DNA from: an uncultured Bacteroidota bacterium
GTDB lineage: Bacteria > Bacteroidota > Bacteroidia > Flavobacteriales > Flavobacteriaceae
Assembly (NCBI GenBank): GCA_902554655.1
Contig: CACDPE010000006.1
Location: forward strand, 1-51,429
Reading direction: 5' to 3'
DNA length: 51,429 nt
Of this stretch, positions 8,279-17,688 are shown one piece after another. How positions within the stretch are numbered: the first letter of the stretch is position 1; every line of letters begins with the position of its first letter. The notes below the pieces were generated by a model. That model did no database searches and had not been told where the DNA came from. It worked only from the letters and a program-made list of their open reading frames with translations. Made by a program: the position numbers and the translations under genes.

Positions 8279-10315
8279 ATGAGATATTTAATCAAAATAG
8301 CTTTAATAATAAGTTTTTTTTGTTCATGCAAAAACATTAAAATACAAGAAAGTTTTGTTTTACTACCAAAAGTCAAGAATATTGAATATAGTGGAGAATT
8401 ATCTTCACTTGATCATGACTCTGAATATATTTTTCACTCAGAAAGTTATAATGACCTTCCTGTTTTATTAGATAATTCATTTAAATTGATTAGAGGTGAT
8501 TTTAAAAATAATAACTTAACATTTAAAATTAATAATAAAATAGACACTCCTTCAGAGGGATATTATTTAAATATTTCTAAAAATAGTATAGATATTACAG
8601 CTAAAGATGAAGCTGGGCTTTTTTATTCTTTTAACTCATTAAGACAGTTAATGACTGACTCAAAAGATCAAAATATTAATTTACCTGTCGTTAAAATTAA
8701 AGACTATCCCTCATTAAAATATAGATCAGTTCATATTGATGTAAAACATCATACTGAAAAAAAGGATTATTATTTTAAATTAATTGATGAATTAGCTTCA
8801 ATTAAAATAAATGGAATAATTATAGAGTTTGAAGACAAGCTTGGATATGAAAGAAGACCAACAATTGCTGCTCCCGACAGTTATTCAATTTCATGGTGGA
8901 AAAGCTTAAGCGAATATGCAGATGAGAGAAACATTAAAATAAGTCCTCTAATTCAAGGTTTAGGACATGCTTCTTTTATTTTAAAGCATGATGAGTACAA
9001 AAATTTAAGAGATGTACCTAATGATGATTGGGCTTTCAACCCACTCAATCCCAAAACTTATGATGTTCAATTTGATTTATATAAAGATGCTATAGATGCT
9101 ACTCCACATGGTCAATTCCTGCATGTAGGAGGAGATGAGGTAAAAGTGGTTGATAGAGATGGAAAAAAAGGATTTGAACTAAACTTAATTTGGTTAAATA
9201 AAGTTTCTGAGTTTGCAAAACAAAATAATAGAACTCCAATTTTCTGGGATGACATGTATCTAAAACATGGAGGAGTGTGGATGGTTACAAGAAATACAAA
9301 ACTAACAAAAGAAAAAGTAGACAGTATTTGGATTGATAAACAGGAAAGATTAACAGAATATCTTGATGATTTCCCAAAAAACTGTATTTATATGAGATGG
9401 AATTATTTTTCTCCGTGGGCTGAGGGAAATCTTAAAACCATTGACTGGTATAAAGAAAATAATTTAAAAGCAATGGGTGCTACTGCAGGTCAAACAAGAT
9501 GGATATTAATGCCACAAGACTATGGTAATATCGAACGAATAAAATCTTTTTCATTATCATCTGTTGAAAAAGACTTGGATGGTTTATTATTAACATTATG
9601 GGATGATGACTCACCACATTTTGAGTTATATAAAAGAGGAATTTATGCTTTTGCTAATTATACATGGAACGGTAATGATTTGAGTCTAGAAGAATTCAAA
9701 AATAAATTTAATCATAGATTCTTTTCTCCTTTTGTGAAAAATAACACCAATTTTATAGACGAGCTTGATAATCCAGTTAGAGATTGGGCTAATTTATTTG
9801 TTAAGGAAAAACAGCACAGAAATAGAATCAGTAAAAACAAAAATGCTATTGAAACTCACATCATTGAACTTCCGAGCTTTGAAAATAAAGGGAAATGGTT
9901 AGAATTAAATGCAGAAAAAATTAAAAAAGCTAAAAATCACACTAAAAAGCTTGGAAAAATCTTAAAAAACATTCAAGAATTAAAAACAAAAATATTTAGA
10001 AATAACTATGCCTTAGATGTATACGAGCAAGTTGCTAAGCTAACTAAATTTAGCTATGATGCTTTTTTAACATTGGAGAATTTTGATAAAGAAGAAGTTT
10101 CAATTAATGAAGTTCTTAAATTAAATCAAAAGTTTTTTCATGTAAGAGCAGAATTTGAAGATGTTTACTCAAAAACTAGAAACATAAACAAGCATAACAG
10201 TTATATTCTAGATCAGGATGGTCATAACCATACTGCTAATCAATCTTTAAATATGGATTGGCAGTTTATAGCTGAGTTGAAATTGTTTGAAAAAATAAAA
10301 CTTACTTATGAATAG
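8279..10315 (+). CDS. Glycoside hydrolase family 20 beta-N-acetylhexosaminidase, lipoprotein
   Basis: Encodes 678 residues. The lipoprotein signal ends FFCSC (C15 or C17). A GH20b-type N domain (about 30-135; KNSIDITAKDEAGLFYSFNSLRQL) precedes the TIM barrel beginning YRSVHIDVKHH (about 148). The catalytic Asp-Glu pair is in HVGGDEV (D286-E287). Retaining GH20 enzymes use the substrate 2-acetamido group, so the substrate should carry a terminal GlcNAc, GalNAc or 6-sulfo form. A C-terminal helical, Lys-rich region of about 180 residues follows the barrel. First gene of a four-gene operon; it overlaps the next gene by 8 nt. Confidence 0.9.
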   Translation: MRYLIKIALIISFFCSCKNIKIQESFVLLPKVKNIEYSGELSSLDHDSEYIFHSESYNDLPVLLDNSFKLIRGDFKNNNLTFKINNKIDTPSEGYYLNISKNSIDITAKDEAGLFYSFNSLRQLMTDSKDQNINLPVVKIKDYPSLKYRSVHIDVKHHTEKKDYYFKLIDELASIKINGIIIEFEDKLGYERRPTIAAPDSYSISWWKSLSEYADERNIKISPLIQGLGHASFILKHDEYKNLRDVPNDDWAFNPLNPKTYDVQFDLYKDAIDATPHGQFLHVGGDEVKVVDRDGKKGFELNLIWLNKVSEFAKQNNRTPIFWDDMYLKHGGVWMVTRNTKLTKEKVDSIWIDKQERLTEYLDDFPKNCIYMRWNYFSPWAEGNLKTIDWYKENNLKAMGATAGQTRWILMPQDYGNIERIKSFSLSSVEKDLDGLLLTLWDDDSPHFELYKRGIYAFANYTWNGNDLSLEEFKNKFNHRFFSPFVKNNTNFIDELDNPVRDWANLFVKEKQHRNRISKNKNAIETHIIELPSFENKGKWLELNAEKIKKAKNHTKKLGKILKNIQELKTKIFRNNYALDVYEQVAKLTKFSYDAFLTLENFDKEEVSINEVLKLNQKFFHVRAEFEDVYSKTRNINKHNSYILDQDGHNHTANQSLNMDWQFIAELKLFEKIKLTYE

Positions 10316-11018
10316 AATAATTAACATTATCAAATTTTTTATAATTATGCTTTTTGTTAGTTGTAACTCATCAAAAAATTCTGATTGGATTTATATGTTT
10401 GATGGAAAAACAACGGATGGTTGGAGAGGATATAATAATGAGACAATGCCAAAAAAATGGGAAGTAATTAATGGTGAATTAACTTTTAATACAGAATTAA
10501 AACTTGAAAAAGATTGGGATGGAGGAAATGATATAATCTATTATAAAGAACAATTTGAAAATTTTGAATTATACCTTGAATGGAAACTTCCAAAAGGAGG
10601 AAATAGTGGAGTTTTTTACCATGTTCAAGAAGGATATGATGCACCTCACAATATCTCTCCAGAATATCAAATTCTTGATGATGATGGATGGGAAGAGATT
10701 AACAATGCTAAACTCAAAAATTGGCAAAAAGCGGGGGCGAATTATGGAATGCATGAACCTAATATTTCAAAAAAATTAAATCCTTCAGGTCAATGGAATA
10801 GCTCTAGAATTATACACGATAATAATAAGGTAGAGCATTGGTTAAATGGAAAAATTATTTTATCTTTTTTTAAAGATTCAGACGATTGGAATAAAAAAAG
10901 AAATTCTGAAATATTTCGAGATAAGACTGACTATGGAAAGTTTAAAAAAGGATACATTGCTTTACAAGATCATGATACACCAATTTGGTTCAGAAACATA
11001 AGAATAAAAAAATTATAG
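10308..11018 (+). CDS. DUF1080 (3-keto-disaccharide hydrolase family) lipoprotein
   Basis: Encodes 236 residues with lipoprotein signal LFVSC (C19). The body is a single jelly-roll DUF1080 domain: WIYMFDGKTTDGWRGY, WEVINGELTF, FELYLEWKLPKGGNSGVFYHV, SPEYQILDD, and C-terminal GYIALQDHDTPIWFRNIRI. Characterised relatives cleave 3-keto-glycosides. Here it sits directly between a GH20 gene and two Gfo/Idh/MocA oxidoreductase genes, a context that fits oxidation of a sugar at C3 followed by release of the 3-keto product. The start overlaps the GH20 gene by 8 nt, implying translational coupling. Confidence 0.85.
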   Translation: MNRIINIIKFFIIMLFVSCNSSKNSDWIYMFDGKTTDGWRGYNNETMPKKWEVINGELTFNTELKLEKDWDGGNDIIYYKEQFENFELYLEWKLPKGGNSGVFYHVQEGYDAPHNISPEYQILDDDGWEEINNAKLKNWQKAGANYGMHEPNISKKLNPSGQWNSSRIIHDNNKVEHWLNGKIILSFFKDSDDWNKKRNSEIFRDKTDYGKFKKGYIALQDHDTPIWFRNIRIKKL

Positions 11019-11019
11019 T

Positions 11020-12366
11020 ATGTTAGATAGAAGAAAATTTATAAAAAATACATCTGTGTTGAGTACCTTGCCTTTTTTACCAAATTTTAATTTTTTTAAA
11101 ACCACCAAAAAATTTATTAGAACAGCACATATAGGTGTTGGTGGTATGGGTAAATCTGATTTAAAGGACACAGCATCTCATAAAAATGTTAAGGTAGTAG
11201 CACTATGTGATGTGGACTCAAATGCACTTGAAGAAGCTGGAAAACTTTTTCCTGATGCAAAAAAATATAAGGACTACAGAGTCTTAATTAAAGAAATGTC
11301 TGAAGATATAGATGCTGTGATTGTCTCAGCACCTGATCATACACATGCTCCAGCTTCAATTCTTGCAATGGAAAACAACAAACATGTTTATTGTCAAAAG
11401 CCTCTTACAAATTATGTTTCAGAGTCTAGGCAGATGAAAAGATTAGCGGAAGAAAAAAACTTAATAACTCAGATGGGCATTCAAGTTCACTCATTTTACG
11501 ATTATAAATTAGCTACCCTCCTGATTCAATCTGGTTTAATAGGTAAGGTTAGTAAAGTAAGAGCATGGTCTCCAAAGAATTGGGGTTATGATGGACCCAA
11601 ACATACTGGTGCTGATGATATTCCCCAAAACCTTGATTGGAACTTGTGGCTTGGGACAGCACAGTTAAGACCCTACAAAGAAAAAATTTATCATCCTGCA
11701 ATGTGGAGAAAAATAGAAGATTTTGGATGTGGTACATTGGGAGATATGGGAGTTCATATCTTTGACACACCCTACAATGCCTTGCAATTGGATGTTCCAC
11801 TGACCATAAAAAATAAGTGCAGAAAGTACAACAGCTATGCTTTTCCTGAAAAAAATTTCGTGGAATATGATTTTCCTGGAACTAAATATACTACTGAAAA
11901 ATTAAAGTGGATATGGGAAGATGGAAAAGGAGCTCCTAGGAGACATAAAGATTTAAAATTACCAAATAACGATAAGCTTCCTCTTCAGGGGGCAATGTTT
12001 ATAGGTGAAAATGGCAAAAAGCTTCTTCTACCACACTTTATGGAATTACCTAGGTTTATAGAAAATGATGAATATAAAGATTTTGATGTATCAACTTTTG
12101 TCACAAATAATCAGCTTAGCAAGGTTCCTGTAAGAGATTACGATGGTGAATCACATTTACATTATCATCAATTTATAGATGCATGCTTAGGTAAAGATAA
12201 ATGTACGGCACCTTTTTCTTACTCTGCAAAATTAACAGAGACAATTCTTTTAGGGGTAATTGCTGGGAGATTTCCTGGAAAAACTTTAAATTGGGATAGT
12301 TCAAATGCTAAATTTAGAGAGATTGAGGCAAATAAATATTTAAGTTCAACATATAGAAATTTTTAA
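11020..12366 (+). CDS. Gfo/Idh/MocA family oxidoreductase, Tat-type signal (1)
   Basis: Encodes 448 residues. The N-terminus RRKFIK plus a short hydrophobic stretch is a Tat-like signal. A Rossmann GVGGMG (about 39-44) and CDVD (63-66) bind NAD(P). The catalytic Lys is in CQKP (K127), a Gln variant of the usual EKP seen in secreted members. C-terminal blocks include GCGTLGDMGVHIFDTP. Secreted members act with tightly bound cofactor, probably exported folded. It starts 1 nt after DUF1080. Neighbours suggest that it oxidises (or reduces) a glycoside or free sugar in the periplasm; the substrate is unknown. Confidence 0.85.
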   Translation: MLDRRKFIKNTSVLSTLPFLPNFNFFKTTKKFIRTAHIGVGGMGKSDLKDTASHKNVKVVALCDVDSNALEEAGKLFPDAKKYKDYRVLIKEMSEDIDAVIVSAPDHTHAPASILAMENNKHVYCQKPLTNYVSESRQMKRLAEEKNLITQMGIQVHSFYDYKLATLLIQSGLIGKVSKVRAWSPKNWGYDGPKHTGADDIPQNLDWNLWLGTAQLRPYKEKIYHPAMWRKIEDFGCGTLGDMGVHIFDTPYNALQLDVPLTIKNKCRKYNSYAFPEKNFVEYDFPGTKYTTEKLKWIWEDGKGAPRRHKDLKLPNNDKLPLQGAMFIGENGKKLLLPHFMELPRFIENDEYKDFDVSTFVTNNQLSKVPVRDYDGESHLHYHQFIDACLGKDKCTAPFSYSAKLTETILLGVIAGRFPGKTLNWDSSNAKFREIEANKYLSSTYRNF

Positions 12367-12369
12367 ATA

Positions 12370-13767
12370 ATGAATAATTTAAATAGAAGAAGTTTTTTAA
12401 AGTCATCATCAATTTTGGCAGGAGCGACATTAATAACTCCCAGCCTACTTAGCTGTCGTAACCCAAACTCAAAACTAAATATAGCAGTGATTGGTGTTGG
12501 AGGAAGAGGCAGAGCAAACTGGAATCCTGTATTAGAAACCGAGAATATAGTTGCAATGTGTGACGTAGATGATAAAACTGCAAAAAAAGGTTATGATAGA
12601 ATTATTGAAGTTAATCCTACTGTTAAAAAATATAAAGACTTCAGAGTAATGTTTGATGAAATGCATAAACAAATTGATGCAGTTATCATAAGCACCCCTG
12701 ATCACACACATTTTGCTGCTGCAATGATAGCTATGGAAATGGGTAAGCATGTATACATAGAGAAACCATTAGCACATAGTGTTTGGGAATGTAGAACATT
12801 GAAAAAAGCTGCAAACTATTACAATATTGTTTCCCAAATGGGTAACCAAGGTCACACAACAAACGGAATAAGATTAATAAAAGAATGGTACGAAGCTGGT
12901 ATTCTTGGTGAAGTTGAGGAAATTCATGCTTGGATTGGTGGATACAACTTTGGAAAGGGGCACTATTTTGATCTTCCTGAAAATTTTCCCCCTCTAGAAA
13001 ATAAAATTCCTGATCATTTAAATTGGGATCTTTGGTTAGGACCTAGAGAAAACAGAGATTATAACTCAATTTATGCTCCGAGATCATGGAGAGGTTTTTT
13101 TGACTTTGGTAATGGGAAATTAGGAGATTGGTCATGCCACACTCTTGATGGTCCATTTTGGGCGATGGATTTAGGCATGCCAACTGAGGTCGATTCATAT
13201 GTTGAGAACAGGTTTAATGAACATCATTTTGTCTCTGAAAAATCTATTGTAACTTATAAGTTTCCAAAAAATGATAAAAGAAATGGAGTAACATTAAAAT
13301 GGTTTGAAGGTATTCCACCTCAAAATGACCCGTATTGGGCAGCTGAAGAGTTAAAAGCTTGGGGAAAGGAACTGCCAACTTGGGGCGGAATGATAATGCG
13401 AGGCTCTAAAAGATCACTCTATACACATGGTAGACCAAATACTCCTGAATTATTAGTTTCAGAAAATGAATGGAATGATATCCAAAAAAGTCTCCCTGAG
13501 CAAACAATTCCTAGGTTGAAATGGGGAGATGAAACACCTGTTCAAGAATGGATTGATGCCATAAAAAATGATTACTTACCTGAGTCAAACTTTAACTACT
13601 CTGCTGATCTAACTGAGATGGCACTCATTGGCACTCTTTCCCAAAGATTTGGGGCAAGAATTATTTATGATACAGAAAATATGAAAATCACAAACCGACC
13701 TGATGTTGATTCTTACATAAAAGAAACTGTAAGGGAAGGATGGGAATATGGAGACTCATTAGTTTAG
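12370..13767 (+). CDS. Gfo/Idh/MocA family oxidoreductase, Tat-type signal (2)
   Basis: Encodes 465 residues, paralogous to the preceding gene. NRRSFLK followed by a hydrophobic run and LLSC (C29) gives a Tat signal with a possible lipobox. The Rossmann motif is IGVGGRGR (about 41-48), with CDVDD (64-68) and the catalytic Lys in EKPLAH (K132). GKLGDWSCHTLDGPFW is the conserved active-site block with HTLD in place of HIFD. It begins 3 nt after the first oxidoreductase. Two tandem members could carry out oxidation and re-reduction halves of a redox-neutral keto-sugar route; this is inference. The stop overlaps the converging DUF3089 gene by 9 nt. Confidence 0.86.
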   Translation: MNNLNRRSFLKSSSILAGATLITPSLLSCRNPNSKLNIAVIGVGGRGRANWNPVLETENIVAMCDVDDKTAKKGYDRIIEVNPTVKKYKDFRVMFDEMHKQIDAVIISTPDHTHFAAAMIAMEMGKHVYIEKPLAHSVWECRTLKKAANYYNIVSQMGNQGHTTNGIRLIKEWYEAGILGEVEEIHAWIGGYNFGKGHYFDLPENFPPLENKIPDHLNWDLWLGPRENRDYNSIYAPRSWRGFFDFGNGKLGDWSCHTLDGPFWAMDLGMPTEVDSYVENRFNEHHFVSEKSIVTYKFPKNDKRNGVTLKWFEGIPPQNDPYWAAEELKAWGKELPTWGGMIMRGSKRSLYTHGRPNTPELLVSENEWNDIQKSLPEQTIPRLKWGDETPVQEWIDAIKNDYLPESNFNYSADLTEMALIGTLSQRFGARIIYDTENMKITNRPDVDSYIKETVREGWEYGDSLV

Positions 13768-14826
13768 TTTTCTAAAGAAACTTTGTGTTCTTTTTATTGC
13801 ATTTTGTCTTATATCTTCCCAAAAAATATTGATATCCCCTTTATGATAATCTTTTAAAAATGATACTAAAATTGATTTTGGAAAACCCATTTTTGGAGTT
13901 TTAATATTTATACCTTCATCAATTGATTCGATAACTACCGCACCTGAAAAAACTTTCTGATTAAGCCATAGAAAGCCCTTGTGATCATTATAATCCTTAC
14001 TTATGTTCTTATTCCAAGTAATTGGATTTGATACTTGGGCATCTTTTAAATATAATCTTTCGATTGTAAGATCATATTTACTTTCATTTTTTAAGATTTT
14101 AAATGTGTTCCATGTCAAATAACCGCCTGTTTCTTCTTCAGATTCCATTAACTTTAAATCAAAAAAATCATCTTCTTTAATTATCGCTCCAGGTAAATAA
14201 GCAGCAATTAATTTTTTTTGAAGTTCTTTCCCGTCAAAAAACTCTTTTAAAAGTTTAACTAAGTGACCTGAACCCTGACTATGTCCTGCAATGATAATTG
14301 GTTTTCCATTATTAAACTTTTCAAGATAAACTTCAAATGATTTTTTAATATCCTCATATGCCAAATTATATGCATCTTGTCCTCCGTTATCCCAATATCT
14401 CTCATCAAAAACTCTAAAATGGGCTTGCCTATAGTTTGGTGAATATAAATTCCCAGCATCCATCCATGCAGTTGCTTGATATTTTATGGAAGATTGCATT
14501 AGAATTTCAGAAAAATTATCATCATCCACACTAGTATTCCAAGATTCATTTCTTTTATCAGAAAACAGAGTTGGTACAACAAAAAAAACATCTGCTTTCA
14601 AAAGATTATTATTTTTAGATAAGAATGAGTATTTATCTTGATTTTTTTCTGGATGAACTAACCAATTTAATAAAGATTCGTAATTTGGTTTTTTAGGTGA
14701 TGTTAAATAATCAAAATTTTTGGTCTTGTAGTCAACAATATTATTTGATTCTTTCAATAACCCACAGGAGTTAATAAAAAAAGTGATCAATATAATGCCA
14801 TAAATTTTACTAAATTTAAAGATCAT
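13759..14826 (-). CDS. DUF3089 family alpha/beta-hydrolase lipoprotein
   Basis: Encodes 355 residues with lipoprotein signal FINSC (C21). The DUF3089 pattern is clear: ADVFFVVPT, YSPNYRQAHF, DAYNLAYEDIKKSFEVYLE, and the nucleophile elbow IIAGHSQGSGHL (Ser in GHSQG). These are lipase/esterase-like hydrolases of unknown substrate. It converges on the oxidoreductase operon and is divergent from the next lipoprotein gene (20-bp gap), so its promoter must lie within or at the edge of that small gap. Confidence 0.8.
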   Translation of the reverse strand: MIFKFSKIYGIILITFFINSCGLLKESNNIVDYKTKNFDYLTSPKKPNYESLLNWLVHPEKNQDKYSFLSKNNNLLKADVFFVVPTLFSDKRNESWNTSVDDDNFSEILMQSSIKYQATAWMDAGNLYSPNYRQAHFRVFDERYWDNGGQDAYNLAYEDIKKSFEVYLEKFNNGKPIIIAGHSQGSGHLVKLLKEFFDGKELQKKLIAAYLPGAIIKEDDFFDLKLMESEEETGGYLTWNTFKILKNESKYDLTIERLYLKDAQVSNPITWNKNISKDYNDHKGFLWLNQKVFSGAVVIESIDEGINIKTPKMGFPKSILVSFLKDYHKGDINIFWEDIRQNAIKRTQSFFRKLN

Positions 14827-14846
14827 AAATTCAAAATTATATACAT

Positions 14847-15566
14847 ATGTCGAAAATATTAAATAAGCTTATTAGTTTATCTCTATTTGCATTACTTTTT
14901 TCTTGTTCCAACAATAATAGTATTTATTTGACAAAGTTAAAAAACTCCCCCTCTTATGAAAACTCAAAACTGACACTTAAAGATTTGATAACAGATGAAG
15001 ATGGTTATTTGTTTAATTTTGAGATAGATGAATATGTACTAGGAGAACAAACAAAAGGAAATTTTGAATTTCAAATTGCAAATTCTGCTCAGGGGCAACA
15101 TATTCACTACATACTTAATAATGGACCATATTCTGCTCATTATGAAAATTCATTCAAAAAAGAATTAAGTAAAGAAAATAATATTGTTTTAGCATTTTTA
15201 TCAAGATCCTATCATGAGTCCGTTAAAAATAAGGATGCCTACTTTATTGGTCAATTTGGTGAAAAAAAAATTGATTTAAGTAAAGAATTTTTATTTTACA
15301 GTAGGCCCAAAGGAACTTATACTGGTGCTGATACTGAAAGAATATTATTAGATTTTTACTTAATAAACAACACACTTTCTTATGATGGAAATCGCGTAAG
15401 AGCAACTATAAATGATGAGGAGTTTTTTATCTATGAGTGGTCCCCCTACATTATCAATGGACTTACAAAAGGTGAGACTATAATTAAATTAGAATTATTA
15501 GACAATCAAAACAATTTAATTGAAAACCCATTTAATCCAACAATTAGGAGGATTATTTTAGAGTAA
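14847..15566 (+). CDS. Conserved lipoprotein of unknown function
   Basis: Encodes 239 residues with signal ending ALLFSC (C20), so it is probably a lipoprotein. I do not recognise a named domain. The body looks beta-rich; notable segments are GEQTKGNFEFQIANS, QGQHIHYILNNGPYSAHY and FLSRSYHESVKN, the last two with clustered His, Tyr and Ser. The gene stands alone between the divergent DUF3089 gene and the converging acyltransferase gene. A run of nine A in codons around 15262-15270 is long for a coding region but does not break the frame. Confidence 0.65.
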   Translation: MSKILNKLISLSLFALLFSCSNNNSIYLTKLKNSPSYENSKLTLKDLITDEDGYLFNFEIDEYVLGEQTKGNFEFQIANSAQGQHIHYILNNGPYSAHYENSFKKELSKENNIVLAFLSRSYHESVKNKDAYFIGQFGEKKIDLSKEFLFYSRPKGTYTGADTERILLDFYLINNTLSYDGNRVRATINDEEFFIYEWSPYIINGLTKGETIIKLELLDNQNNLIENPFNPTIRRIILE

Positions 15567-15593
15567 ATAAATTAAAATATTTAAAATTTCTTT

Positions 15594-16361
15594 TTAACTC
15601 TGAACTTTTTCTTTAGGAACAACCTTTAAAAAAGAATGATGTTGTTCTATAGCAAATTCAATTTTTTCTACAATTGATTCAAGTGATTCATCATCGTAAT
15701 TAACTTCAATTGGTTTTTTAATTTCTATTGATTGTAATATATCTTTTTTCTTAATTAGAATTCCCTTCTTATCAAAAGATCTTCTAAAACCATCAATTAC
15801 AACCGGAACTACGATTGGTCTAAAAGTTTTAATAATATGTGCAGTTCCTCTCCTAATTGGTTTAAATGGGGTTGTTGTACCCTGAGGGAAAGTAATAACC
15901 CATCCATCATCCAGCGCTATGCCAATATTTGATATGTCACTAAATTTTACTTGTCTATTCACTTGTTTTCCTTTTTCTCTCCATGTTCTTTGAATGGATA
16001 TTGATCCAGCATAAGCCATTAATTTAGCGAGCAAACTTGACTTCATTGTCTCTTTTGCAGCTATATAATATATATTAAGCTTTGGATTCCAAAGATATCC
16101 TACATTTTTTATTGAATTGTCTCTACCACTTAGACTAGCATTAAAAACATGAAACATAGCAACAACGTCAGCAAAATATGTTTGATGGTTGGAGACAAAT
16201 AAAACATTTTTATCAGGTAAATTTTTAAGAATTTCAGATCCTTCAATTTTGAGTTGATTAAAACCTTTGAATCTTCTGTGGGTTAGCCAACCAAAAAGCC
16301 TAATTATCCATTTTTTAATATACAAGTTATGACCAAATGGGTTTGTCTTAAATATTTGCAC
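15594..16361 (-). CDS. PlsC-type lysophospholipid/1-acylglycerol-3-phosphate acyltransferase
   Basis: Encodes 255 residues. The acyltransferase motif I is SNHQTYFAD, where His and Asp are five residues apart rather than the usual four (HX4D). The acyl-acceptor block is FPQGTTTPFKPIRRGTAHI (the family FPEGT position), and PIVVPVVIDGF is motif IV-like. It should add a fatty acyl chain to lysophosphatidate or a related lipid at the inner membrane. The spacing change appears typical of this Bacteroidota subgroup, so I read it as a subfamily feature and not damage. It is followed by a NUDIX gene in the same direction (28-nt gap). Confidence 0.8.
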   Translation of the reverse strand: MQIFKTNPFGHNLYIKKWIIRLFGWLTHRRFKGFNQLKIEGSEILKNLPDKNVLFVSNHQTYFADVVAMFHVFNASLSGRDNSIKNVGYLWNPKLNIYYIAAKETMKSSLLAKLMAYAGSISIQRTWREKGKQVNRQVKFSDISNIGIALDDGWVITFPQGTTTPFKPIRRGTAHIIKTFRPIVVPVVIDGFRRSFDKKGILIKKKDILQSIEIKKPIEVNYDDESLESIVEKIEFAIEQHHSFLKVVPKEKVQS

Positions 16362-16389
16362 TCTCTAATAAATTGAGAACAAATATATC

Positions 16390-17010
16390 TCATTTTTTGT
16401 TAGTCATCAAGTGAATAAATTCATTTAAAATCATTGCTGTAGCTCCCCAAATCTTATTATTGTCATAATGAAAATATGGATTTATATTTTCTTTAAATTT
16501 TCCTAATTGTACTTTAAAATTTAATATCTCATCCACACTGGGCAAGATTATACTTTTCACTTCCTTTTTATCTAATGTGAATGATAAATTTGAATTTGAA
16601 ACAAATAAGTACGGATAAACCATATAATTTGATGGTGGAATATATATTTTGCTCAGGTTTGTAATTTTATAATATAAAGATTCAGAAACACCAATTTCCT
16701 CAAATGTTTCCCTTCTTGAGGTTTCTTCGTAACTTTTGTCACTTTTTTCATATTTGCCACCAGGAAAAGCAATTTGTCCAGAATGTGTTCCTGTGTAATT
16801 ACTCCTTTTGATCAAGACTAGTCTTGTAACATTTTTGATGTCTGGATACAATAAAACAGCAACACTTGCGATTTTATAATTTTTGACATCATCAATAGTT
16901 CTAATAACATTAATTCTATCGGTTGGTACCAGGGGAATATGAGAATCTGTACCAGGTAAAGATTTATTTTTTAATTTTAAAATAATTTTTTTTAGATGAT
17001 TAAAATTCAT
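16390..17010 (-). CDS. NUDIX hydrolase, CoA-pyrophosphatase (NudL)-like
   Basis: Encodes 206 residues. The NUDIX box lies in FPGGKYEKSDKSYEETSRRE followed by TFEEIGV, preceded by GTHSGQIAFPGG, the block characteristic of the CoA-diphosphatase subgroup. It would split CoA or related nucleoside diphosphates. The start codon (17008-17010) lies inside the start of the divergent peptidyl-prolyl isomerase gene: the two 5' ends overlap by 15 bp, so each promoter must lie inside the other gene. Confidence 0.82.
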   Translation of the reverse strand: MNFNHLKKIILKLKNKSLPGTDSHIPLVPTDRINVIRTIDDVKNYKIASVAVLLYPDIKNVTRLVLIKRSNYTGTHSGQIAFPGGKYEKSDKSYEETSRRETFEEIGVSESLYYKITNLSKIYIPPSNYMVYPYLFVSNSNLSFTLDKKEVKSIILPSVDEILNFKVQLGKFKENINPYFHYDNNKIWGATAMILNEFIHLMTNKK

Positions 17011-17688
17011 AGAATAGTTTTTATAGCCATTATTGTTTTATTAATATCCTGTTTTAAAAAAAATAATTCAAATAATATAACATTAAAAAAAATTGAAAAA
17101 AAAGTTATAAAATCAAATCCAGTAAAAGAAGAAAAACCATTTATTTTAAATGATAAAAATGCAATTCCATTTTTCTTTGAATACTCAAAAAAAAATAAAG
17201 AAAATAAGGTTAGGATTCAAACCAAATACGGTGAAATTGATATATTATTATTTGATGAGACACCCTATCATAGATCAAATTTTATTTACTTAACCAAAAA
17301 AAAATATTTTGATGGAACATATTTTCACAGAATTGTAAAAGACTTTATAATTCAAGGTGGAAACTCAGATTCATATGAAATATCAAAAAGAAGAAAAAAT
17401 ATAGGAAGATATCTTTTACCACCTGATACCAAAAAAGGATTCAGACATGACAGAGGTGTAGTATCTATGCCGAGCAGTGATATTGAAAATCCATATAAAC
17501 TAGCTTCTCCATACGAGTTTTTTATTGTGCAAAGTAAAAATGGTGCCTATCACTTAGATAAAGATTATACACCTTTTGGAAAAGTAATAAGAGGAATAAG
17601 TGTAGTTGATAAAATTAATAGTTTAGAAACTGATAAAAGAGAATGGCCTTATGAAAATATTAAAATAAAAGTTTCAATTATTGATTAA
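16996..17688 (+). CDS. Cyclophilin-type peptidyl-prolyl cis-trans isomerase, lipoprotein
   Basis: Encodes 230 residues with lipoprotein signal VLLISC (C19) and a Lys/Asn-rich linker. The cyclophilin domain (about 65-230) has VRIQTKYGEIDILLFDETPYHRSNFIYL, YFDGTYFHRIVKDFIIQGG (catalytic Arg in FHRI), SPYEFFIVQ and YTPFGKVIRG. It assists proline isomerisation during folding in the periplasm. The 5' end overlaps head to head with the NUDIX gene by 15 bp. No later start would keep the signal peptide, so the overlap is probably real. Confidence 0.87.
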   Translation: MIKIHRIVFIAIIVLLISCFKKNNSNNITLKKIEKKVIKSNPVKEEKPFILNDKNAIPFFFEYSKKNKENKVRIQTKYGEIDILLFDETPYHRSNFIYLTKKKYFDGTYFHRIVKDFIIQGGNSDSYEISKRRKNIGRYLLPPDTKKGFRHDRGVVSMPSSDIENPYKLASPYEFFIVQSKNGAYHLDKDYTPFGKVIRGISVVDKINSLETDKREWPYENIKIKVSIID

